A program made the translations under genes and the position numbers. The notes under the pieces are model-generated. The model was not told the DNA's origin. It did not search any database and saw only the letters and a program-made list of their open reading frames with translations. From assembly GCF_019311235.1 (NCBI RefSeq), contig NZ_JAHWDF010000004.1:180419-244418 (forward strand): a stretch of DNA of 64,000 nucleotides. The letters run 5' to 3'. This document shows, in pieces, positions 59,155 through 64,000 of the stretch. Numbering within the stretch: position 1 is the first letter of the stretch; each line of letters begins with the position of its first letter. This stretch comes from Mesonia aestuariivivens. GTDB lineage: Bacteria; Bacteroidota; Bacteroidia; Flavobacteriales; Flavobacteriaceae.

Positions 59155-59409
59155 TTACCGGTGGCTTTTTTTATACTTCCACTTATCCTCAATAATCTTT
59201 TTTAGAAATTGAATTTTAGGAATACTCCACACGGTCCCAATTAAATTAGCTTTAATCTCTCCCGAATTGATTTTGTTCTTAACAGTATTGATGTGAACAC
59301 CTAAATACTCAGCACATTCCTTCGCTGTCATGCTTTTATTATTCGCATCATAAATTGCGTGAGCTTTGATGCTCTCCTCAATTCTTTGCTTTTCGGTTAA
59401 TACTTCCAT
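59155..59409 (-). CDS. Excisionase/MerR-type helix-turn-helix protein
   Basis: An 84-residue protein. Residues of about 26-66 (M-T-A-K-E-C-A-E-Y-L-G-V-H-I-N-T-V-K-N-K-I and I-K-A-N-L-I-G-T-V-W-S-I-P) form the winged helix-turn-helix of excisionase-type proteins. It could be the prophage excisionase or an early regulator. The gene is three genes inside the leftward early unit, far from the integrase. Confidence 0.72.
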   Translation of the reverse strand: MEVLTEKQRIEESIKAHAIYDANNKSMTAKECAEYLGVHINTVKNKINSGEIKANLIGTVWSIPKIQFLKKIIEDKWKYKKSHR

Positions 59410-59410
59410 A

Positions 59411-59749
59411 TTATTCGTTTTTTCTTTTACTTCTTACTCTTACTGTTCTTTGAGTTCTGCTTCTTCTCAATTGCGCGCTGTGATCCGGTACGATGAAGAA
59501 AATTTGAATTCCTAAAAAGAGAACCGCTATCAACATTTTCATCTTATCGGCATTTTCGATGGTGTAGATTCTTGTGATATCAACTACACCGCGAGCGTTC
59601 CATTTGGTTCTGATGTTCTTGATGTGTGTTTTAATTGTCTCTACACTTCTATATCGTTCAGCAGCTATCTCCTTCATTGAGTTTCCCATCGCAATCTGTT
59701 CGGTTATCTCTTTCTCTGTTGGAGAGAGCATCGTTGTGTAGGGTTTCAT
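59411..59749 (-). CDS. LuxR-type helix-turn-helix protein with a membrane segment
   Basis: A 112-residue protein. Residues 9-55 are a LuxR/NarL-type DNA-binding domain (L-S-P-T-E-K-E-I-T-E-Q-I-A-M-G-N-S-M-K-E-I-A, then S-V-E-T-I-K-T-H-I-K-N-I). Residues 71-88 (M-L-I-A-V-L-F-L-G-I-Q-I-F-F-I-V) form a hydrophobic segment long enough for the membrane, and the end is very basic. No receiver domain is present. A membrane-tethered phage regulator would be unusual. It overlaps the upstream small HTH gene by four bases. Confidence 0.65.
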   Translation of the reverse strand: MKPYTTMLSPTEKEITEQIAMGNSMKEIAAERYRSVETIKTHIKNIRTKWNARGVVDITRIYTIENADKMKMLIAVLFLGIQIFFIVPDHSAQLRRSRTQRTVRVRSKRKNE

Positions 59750-59991
59750 AGCGATGCGTATTTCTTTTGCTCACGCTCGATAATTGTTCGGTAAGCATCA
59801 ATTGCTTTTTGAATCAGCTTTCTGTTACCTTCATTATCAACTTTTGCATTGATACCTACGCGAATCTTGTAGATATAAGATGGGCTCTTTTTCATTCTCT
59901 CAGCAACTTCAATGTGACTTCCTGCCGGAGAAGCTTCGGCCACTTTGATTAAAGTTTGCCTTAATTTTTCTAATTGTGATTGATCTTCCAT
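59746..59991 (-). CDS. Small helix-turn-helix protein, first gene of the leftward early unit
   Basis: An 81-residue protein with A-G-S-H-I-E-V-A-E-R-M-K-K-S-P-S-Y-I-Y-K-I-R at residues about 24-45, a helix-turn-helix-like pattern. As the first gene after the early leftward promoter (60070-60100) and next to a perfect copy of the 15-bp motif at 60011-60025, it is a good candidate for a Cro-like or early regulator. This is inferred from position. Confidence 0.6.
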   Translation of the reverse strand: MEDQSQLEKLRQTLIKVAEASPAGSHIEVAERMKKSPSYIYKIRVGINAKVDNEGNRKLIQKAIDAYRTIIEREQKKYASL

Positions 59992-60010
59992 ATCCTACTT
60001 ATTAGGTAAT

Positions 60011-60025
60011 TTGATTTATAGATTA
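60011..60025 (-). repeat. 15-bp early motif, perfect copy in the early leader
   Basis: TTGATTTATAGATTA in the leader of the first leftward gene, about 20 bases upstream of its ATG. Confidence 0.65.
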
Positions 60026-60069
60026 CTAACTTGTTGTTTGTTTTTCTATCTTTGTCTTGTTGACTGTGA

Positions 60070-60100
60070 CAAATATACAACACAAAATGAAAAGTACAAC
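60070..60100 (-). promoter_or_regulatory. Early leftward promoter of the lytic unit
   Basis: On the minus strand, GTTG (60097-60100) and TATATTTG (60070-60077) are 19 bases apart, a full match to the Bacteroidota consensus. It should drive the entire leftward lytic operon. The 28 bases at 60069-60096 recur at 60662-60689 next to the repressor start, so the repressor may bind both. Confidence 0.72.
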
Positions 60101-60135
60101 ACATTTGTAAAGTAATTTGTGTTAAAATTTTATTT

Positions 60136-60483
60136 ATGGAACTAAGAGAGTTTATAAAAGAGGTCTCACTTGAGATTATACAAGGAGTTACAGATACTCA
60201 AGATGAAATAAACAAAAAGGGTATTAAATCGATTGTGAATCCAACAAGTGACCAATCTTTGGGTAATGAAACGAAGGGAAAAATTTACGATTTTGGTAAA
60301 TATCAAAAAATTGATATTGAAGCAGCTTTAATTACTAGAGAAGTAAAAAAGGGCGGTATTTCAGTTCAGGTGCTTTCAGGATCTTATAGTGGTGATAAAG
60401 AGAGTGTATCTAAAGTCAAGTTTAGCTTACCAATCTTATTCCCACCAGTTAATTTGCCTGATGATTTTTTCAAAGAGACTTAA
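60136..60483 (+). CDS. Trypco2-like small protein
   Basis: A 115-residue protein starting M-E-L-R-E-F-I-K-E-V-S-L-E-I-I-Q-G-V, followed by a beta-rich domain with I-D-I-E-A-A-L-I-T-R-E-V-K-K-G-G-I-S-V-Q-V-L and V-K-F-S-L-P-I-L-F-P. The order fits the small Trypco2-type domain proposed to occur beside trypsin-like proteases in bacterial conflict systems. No protease is adjacent. It reads rightward between the early promoter and the small gene at 60470, whose convergent end it overlaps by 14 bases, so it may be expressed in the lysogen. Confidence 0.5.
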   Translation: MELREFIKEVSLEIIQGVTDTQDEINKKGIKSIVNPTSDQSLGNETKGKIYDFGKYQKIDIEAALITREVKKGGISVQVLSGSYSGDKESVSKVKFSLPILFPPVNLPDDFFKET

Positions 60484-60640
60484 TATAATTGAAAATCTCT
60501 TCAAACTTAGGAATAGGATTGTTTTTGTGTTTTAAAACCAGGTTTAACAGCGGCTGTTCTTTTGTTGAAAGAAAATTAAGAATAGCAATTTTAAGATCGT
60601 TGTCTCTGTTTTTTTGAGCTTCTTCAAGTTGATCAGACAT
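60470..60640 (-). CDS. Small helical prophage protein opposite the repressor
   Basis: A 56-residue protein from the ATG at 60640 (M-S-D-Q-L-E-E-A-Q-K-N-R-D-N-D). A TATATTTG element of the 28-bp repeat lies 22 bases upstream on the minus strand. It is divergent from the repressor gene, a position often held by cro-like genes, but it has no helix-turn-helix. Function unknown. Confidence 0.5.
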   Translation of the reverse strand: MSDQLEEAQKNRDNDLKIAILNFLSTKEQPLLNLVLKHKNNPIPKFEEIFNYIKSL

Positions 60641-60661
60641 AATATAAGTTTTTGAATTTAC

Positions 60662-60689
60662 ACAAATATACAACACATATTGAAAAGTA
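60662..60689. repeat. Second copy of the 28-bp promoter/operator repeat
   Basis: Matches 60069-60096 at 26 of 28 positions, including TATATTTG on the minus strand and the ACAACACA block. It overlaps the TTG start of the repressor gene, as an autoregulatory operator would. Confidence 0.6.
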
Positions 60690-61381
60690 TTGAAAATAAT
60701 ATAAGTGAATTATCTAAACGCTTTCTCTATCTTATTAAAGAAAAAGGATATAGTGGTTATAAGATTTCAAAAGAAGTTGATGTAATTACTCAATCTAAAT
60801 TAACTTTTATTAGAAAAGGGAGAAATGAACCAAGCAAAGATTTGATTAATGCAATTTTGAATAAATTCCCTGACGTGAATCCTGCTTGGCTTTTAACCGG
60901 CGAGGGTTCAATGCTAAAGGGTGAGCAAACATCAGAACCTAGTAAAGAATATAATAAAGAAGCAGAGCCAAAAGGAGTTCCTTATTTCGATTTAGATTTT
61001 ACTGCGGGGTTTGCTTCAATTATAAATAATCAACAAACACAACCCGACACTTATGTTACGCATCCTTTTTTTTCAGGTTGTGATTATATTGTTAGAGCAT
61101 CTGGGCAATCGATGGCAAAAATTATTAAACACGGTGATGCCATTGGTCTAACTAAAATTAATAACTGGCAGGAGTTTATACCTATGGGAGAGGTTTATGC
61201 TATTGTTACCAATAACGGATTTAGAATGATTAAAGTAATAACTAAAGGTAAAGACGACAATCATTACACACTAATAAGTAAGCCATCTGAAAGTAAAAAA
61301 GAAGAGTTCCCGCCACAACAAATAAAAAAGAGTACAATTTTATCTATTTACAAAGTACAGGCATCGAGCCACTTATTTTAA
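60680..61381 (+). CDS. Phage repressor with S24 autoprotease domain
   Basis: A 233-residue repressor with an N-terminal helix-turn-helix (residues about 10-65, Y-K-I-S-K-E-V-D-V-I-T-Q-S-K-L-T-F-I-R-K-G) and a C-terminal S24 peptidase domain. The catalytic residues are S144 in S-G-Q-S-M and K185 in M-I-K-V-I. The self-cleavage site fits A109-G110 in F-T-A-G-F. It keeps the prophage silent and should be cleaved when RecA is activated by DNA damage. No ATG is present; the frame opens at TTG 60680, inside the 28-bp operator repeat, so repressor binding would also limit its own synthesis. Confidence 0.88.
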   Translation: MKSIENNISELSKRFLYLIKEKGYSGYKISKEVDVITQSKLTFIRKGRNEPSKDLINAILNKFPDVNPAWLLTGEGSMLKGEQTSEPSKEYNKEAEPKGVPYFDLDFTAGFASIINNQQTQPDTYVTHPFFSGCDYIVRASGQSMAKIIKHGDAIGLTKINNWQEFIPMGEVYAIVTNNGFRMIKVITKGKDDNHYTLISKPSESKKEEFPPQQIKKSTILSIYKVQASSHLF

Positions 61382-61404
61382 TAATAACTAAAATCAAATT
61401 TATC

Positions 61405-61998
61405 ATGAAAAAACTATTACTAATCGCAACTATTTCAACGCTTTTAATTTCTTGCGGAAGATCACACGAAGAAGAATTACTTTATAATTATCAAAAAGAT
61501 AAAATAAAAGAAAACATTAATATGAATATTGATGACTTAAACTTTGAAATATCAGAAATAAATAAAGTTGAAGAAATAACTGCTAAAGATAGTCTCAAAT
61601 TTTATAGAGATAAGTTAGTAAACCTATGGTTAGGTGAAGATGCCGAAAAAAACAAGAAAGATACTTTAACCTATGATTATGTTTTAGGTCAACTAGACAC
61701 CCTTAGAAGTAGATATCAAGGCATCGTATTGGCTAACATTAAAGCTGATAGAGCTTATGAAAACTATGAATGGGAAAAGAAAAGAGATCAAATGATTGAT
61801 GCTATTTATGATGTTAAAATTTGGAAAAACAAAAGTGATTCATATCAGAAAAGTCCTGAAAAAGTAGTTAGCACAAAATATAAAGCTTCTTATTCAATTA
61901 ATAATCCAATGCTAAATGATTCCAAGCAAACATTTGATAAGTTCTATTATACTAACACAGAAGATAACAAATTTATTAAAGAAGAATCTACTAAATAA
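61405..61998 (+). CDS. Prophage-encoded lipoprotein in the repressor transcription unit
   Basis: A 197-residue protein with a signal peptide and lipobox (M-K-K-L-L-L-I-A-T-I-S-T-L-L-I-S-C, lipid on C17). The mature part is highly charged, mainly helical and free of enzyme motifs. It starts 23 bases after the repressor stop on the same strand and so should be made in the lysogen. Lipoproteins in this position are known from other phages to alter the cell surface or block superinfection; that role is only a possibility here. Confidence 0.7.
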   Translation: MKKLLLIATISTLLISCGRSHEEELLYNYQKDKIKENINMNIDDLNFEISEINKVEEITAKDSLKFYRDKLVNLWLGEDAEKNKKDTLTYDYVLGQLDTLRSRYQGIVLANIKADRAYENYEWEKKRDQMIDAIYDVKIWKNKSDSYQKSPEKVVSTKYKASYSINNPMLNDSKQTFDKFYYTNTEDNKFIKEESTK

Positions 61999-61999
61999 T

Positions 62000-62272
62000 A
62001 TGAATAATATTGATCAAAAAATAATCACATTGATAGATCTCCTCAAGTCAAGGGGAGATCTTAAATTCAGTACTGAATTCTGTGATACGATCGGAATTAG
62101 AAAACAGAACCTTTACAATATCAAAAAAGGATCAAATCATTTCACAACTGAACATATTTCAAAAATTATCACAAATTTCAAAGTGAATGCAAATTGGATC
62201 TTCGGTGTTAGCGATGAGATTTTCATAAAAAGTATTACTACTAAAAAAGAGAGGCCTGAAACTATTTCTTAG
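62000..62272 (+). CDS. Small helix-turn-helix protein downstream of the lipoprotein
   Basis: From the ATG at 62000 (M-N-N-I-D-Q-K), about 90 residues. The stretch F-S-T-E-F-C-D-T-I-G-I-R-K-Q-N-L-Y-N-I-K-K-G, then H-F-T-T-E-H-I-S-K-I-I, fits a Cro/C1-type helix-turn-helix followed by V-N-A-N-W-I-F-G, a tail like that of the S24 repressors. It follows the lipoprotein gene by one base and its 3' end overlaps the convergent integrase gene by 11 bases. It may regulate integrase or lysogeny. Confidence 0.7.
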   Translation: MNNIDQKIITLIDLLKSRGDLKFSTEFCDTIGIRKQNLYNIKKGSNHFTTEHISKIITNFKVNANWIFGVSDEIFIKSITTKKERPETIS

Positions 62273-63545
62273 CTTCACTGTAATACTTATCCCACTTTTC
62301 CTTTAATCGTTTAGCGTGTTGATCCGGAGTTACTTTAATGTACCTGAGAAAACTCTTTTCTGTTGTATGTCCGGTAACTTGCATAATCGTAAGGGTATCA
62401 ATTCCCATTAAATAATTATTTGTAGCAAAAGATCTTCTACAAGTATGAGAACTCACTAGATCATTCTTTGCGATCATCCCCTTTTCCAGCCTGTTTTTAC
62501 TTTTTTTGCTTCTTCTGCTACCATATACTTCATAATCAATATCAGCTGCACCGCAAACATCTTTAAATATTCGATTAAATTCAACATCACTCACCTTTTC
62601 AGGAAGCCCACGCTTATCTAATATCTTTTGTATTTGCCAATGAATAGGGATCACCACCTCTTTTCCTGAAGTATATTGAGTTTTCTTGGGCATGATCTTA
62701 ATATATCCATTTTCAATACCTCCGAACTTATCCCAGTCTGAAACTCTTAACCCTGTCCAGCAACCAATGATCGCCCAATCCCTTACATTTTGATATCTTG
62801 GCCGATCGTAAAAATCTTTATTGAATAACTTTTCAATTTCATCAATAGTAAGATAAACACTTTCGCTTTTCTCCTCTGGAACAAAGAAGTCTGAGCTCAA
62901 AATCTGATCATTGATTTTTAATCCCATTCGATCAGCGTGCTTTGCTAAAGATTTTAAATTCTTAATATAGAATCCAACGGTATTAGTCGCCAAATTTTCT
63001 TCATCATAAAGAAAATTCATAAACTTAGAATGAAAATTCAGTGTCAGATCTTTTAAAAGTACTTTCTTATATTTCTTCTCAAACTTTTGAAGCCCGATTA
63101 AGGCAGTTTTATAACCTTTCTTTGTTCGCTCTGAAAGTTTCCGGTTAGTACTTTTTAAAATTACCTGATCAATATGATTATCATTGAAATCCTTTATAAA
63201 ATCTGAGAAATAAATGATTTCTTCATCCTTGGCTTTCTTCTTAAATTCAAAATCAAATGTACTTTTTAATTCTGCCCTGGTTAAAACCTCATTCCTTCTC
63301 TCGAAATCTTGAACCGTATCATCCAGCAAACTTGAATAATTAGAAAGTACACTTGAGATATGTTTATTCTTTACCCCTGCAGCTCCTCTTTTTGTTTTCG
63401 GCAATCTATTAACAGGATCCCAATCGTCCGGACTAATTTTTTGCCCGGTAGAATACTTAAAATTCTTACCTTCGTGCTTCAGATAATAAATCAAATAGAT
63501 AATTGTATCTTTATTTGAGTTTGGTTCTTTGAGGAAGAAATACAT
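62262..63545 (-). CDS. Tyrosine-family integrase
   Basis: A 427-residue site-specific recombinase. The N-terminal region (residues 1-115) is an arm-binding-type domain, residues 115-215 form the SAM-like core-binding domain, and residues 230-420 the catalytic domain. The catalytic set is visible as R267 in W-T-G-L-R-V-S-D, H367 and R370 in S-H-T-C-R-R, H393 in T-G-H and the nucleophile Y402 in L-R-Y-I. It inserts and, with a directionality factor, excises the element at tRNA-Leu. A -7 like element TATATTTG (63561-63568) lies 16 bases upstream; the GGGGAAA repeats cover the -33 position. Confidence 0.93.
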   Translation of the reverse strand: MYFFLKEPNSNKDTIIYLIYYLKHEGKNFKYSTGQKISPDDWDPVNRLPKTKRGAAGVKNKHISSVLSNYSSLLDDTVQDFERRNEVLTRAELKSTFDFEFKKKAKDEEIIYFSDFIKDFNDNHIDQVILKSTNRKLSERTKKGYKTALIGLQKFEKKYKKVLLKDLTLNFHSKFMNFLYDEENLATNTVGFYIKNLKSLAKHADRMGLKINDQILSSDFFVPEEKSESVYLTIDEIEKLFNKDFYDRPRYQNVRDWAIIGCWTGLRVSDWDKFGGIENGYIKIMPKKTQYTSGKEVVIPIHWQIQKILDKRGLPEKVSDVEFNRIFKDVCGAADIDYEVYGSRRSKKSKNRLEKGMIAKNDLVSSHTCRRSFATNNYLMGIDTLTIMQVTGHTTEKSFLRYIKVTPDQHAKRLKEKWDKYYSEAKK

Positions 63546-63570
63546 TCAATTAATTTTCCCCAAATATAAA

Positions 63571-63596
63571 AAGGGGAAACTAAAGGGGAAAGTAAA
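63571..63596 (+). repeat. Right pair of GGGGAAA repeats, candidate integrase arm sites
   Basis: AAGGGGAAACT (63571-63581) followed by AAAGGGGAAAGTAAA (63582-63596), tandem and in the same orientation as the left pair at 22953-22979, with TAAAGGGGAAAGTAAA the longest match. Confidence 0.5.
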
Positions 63597-63708
63597 TTTG
63601 TTTTTATATGTTATTTAAAACTTAATATACTCACACGCAAACCACTTCAAATACTCGTTTTTGTTGATGCTTGTAAAAAAAGTGAAATTACTCTAACAAA
63701 TTAAAATG

Positions 63709-63768
63709 CTCCCATTCTGGGCACATTTATAACCTCTCACTACTCATAAACACTACAGTATTAAATTT
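63709..63768 (+). repeat. attR, right attachment site
   Basis: Sixty bases matching 22892-22951 with two adjacent mismatches (TA at 63741-63742 in place of CC). It includes the last 15 bases of the tRNA-Leu gene as an unlinked fragment, without the rest of the tRNA. Matches end abruptly on both sides. Confidence 0.95.
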
Positions 63769-63894
63769 AAGGAGAATCAAAAAAAGACTATATACTTTTC
63801 TAATATTTTTTTAATTTTTAAAATAAAAATTAATTAGTTTCAATGAAAATAGGGATCAATCCGGATCAAGTCTAAAATCTGGGTTTTTACGATT

Positions 63895-64000
63895 TTAAGA
63901 ATATAATTTAATCAATCGATATAAGAAGTATTCGGTATTCCTCACTCCTCTAAATTGTGATCTAAAAGCCTTTACTTTGGCATTAAAGGATTCAGCTGAA
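63895..64000 (-). CDS. C-terminal end of an IS transposase, cut by the window edge
   Basis: The last 34 codons of a gene that runs out of the window, ending in a TAA at 63895-63897. The protein end S-A-E-S-F-N-A-K-V-K-A-F-R-S-Q-F-R-G-V-R followed by Y-F-L-Y-R-L is the C-terminal signature of the ISAon1/ISL3-type transposases of Bacteroidota. Whether it is intact cannot be judged. The preceding 126 bases after attR hold no gene; the inverted-repeat end of the IS may lie there. Confidence 0.65.
   Translation of the reverse strand, partial: SAESFNAKVKAFRSQFRGVRNTEYFLYRLIKLYS

Larger units (their letters stand above)
22892..63768. mobile_element. Integrated siphovirus-type prophage in tRNA-Leu(GAG)
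   Basis: About 40.9 kb between two 60-bp direct repeats, one at the 3' end of tRNA-Leu. It contains an integrase next to the right repeat, an S24 repressor, recombination and replication genes, both terminase subunits, tape measure, capsid, portal, fibre and lysis genes. Almost all genes read leftward in one run of overlapping frames. The exceptions are the immunity unit (60136-62272), the five-gene cassette (34815-35971) and one gene at 23959. A tape-measure protein of 952 residues and the lack of contractile sheath genes suggest a long, flexible tail. No disrupted core gene is seen, so it may be inducible. Confidence 0.95.

Noticed and set aside
22952..63708. A defence island or CRISPR-type array inside the prophage
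   Set aside because: No repeat-spacer structure was seen, and the repeats present are short regulatory-like motifs at gene starts; none of the accessory genes matches a known defence family with confidence.

Overview
The window comes from an AT-rich member of the Bacteroidota, most likely a Flavobacteriaceae. The evidence is a type IX secretion protein (PorQ), a class-typical S4 / phosphoribosyltransferase / shikimate kinase cluster, A-rich rather than Shine-Dalgarno leaders, and several promoters with the Bacteroidota -33 TTTG / -7 TAnnTTTG pattern. No genus was assigned.

Host left part (1-22906). In order: the 3' end of an OstA-like gene, a class III aminotransferase, a TPR protein, an overlapping run of two DUF368 undecaprenyl-phosphate translocase paralogues and aroE, a DUF349 protein, a DUF808 membrane protein, an AraC regulator followed by an aldehyde dehydrogenase, a small lipoprotein, a long RNA-like hairpin, rpsA, a small outer-membrane-type protein, an MFS exporter, cmk and porQ, an ammonium transporter, an FKBP/thrombospondin-repeat lipoprotein, the S4 / phosphoribosyltransferase / aroK cluster, and a tRNA-Lys, tRNA-Lys, tRNA-Leu array.

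Prophage (22892-63768, about 40.9 kb). It is integrated in the 3' end of tRNA-Leu(GAG) and bounded by a 60-bp direct repeat with two mismatches. Reading from the attR end: tyrosine integrase; a rightward lysogeny unit (S24 repressor, lipoprotein, small DNA-binding protein); a short Trypco2-like gene; then one very long leftward lytic transcription unit. That unit carries small HTH regulators, an SbcC-like ATPase, RecT, an MBL-fold nuclease candidate, PcfK and PcfJ homologues, an SNF2-type helicase, a replication protein, DnaB and a small nuclease. Next come the terminases, a tail block with the tape measure, a head block (protease/scaffold candidate, capsid, portal), fibres and a lysis cassette. 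The tail block lies before the head block, which is unusual. Five small rightward genes interrupt the late region between these blocks. All main siphophage modules are present and no frameshifted core gene was seen, so the prophage looks intact.

The prophage also carries several repeated control-like sequences: seven copies of a 15-bp motif in front of early genes, three copies of a GTAATA-N5-TATTAC palindrome, a duplicated 28-bp promoter/operator flanking the immunity region, and tandem GGGGAAA repeats next to both att sites that look like integrase arm sites.

Host right part (63769-64000) holds only intergenic DNA and the C-terminal end of an IS transposase on the minus strand. I found no CRISPR array, rRNA or recognised defence island.
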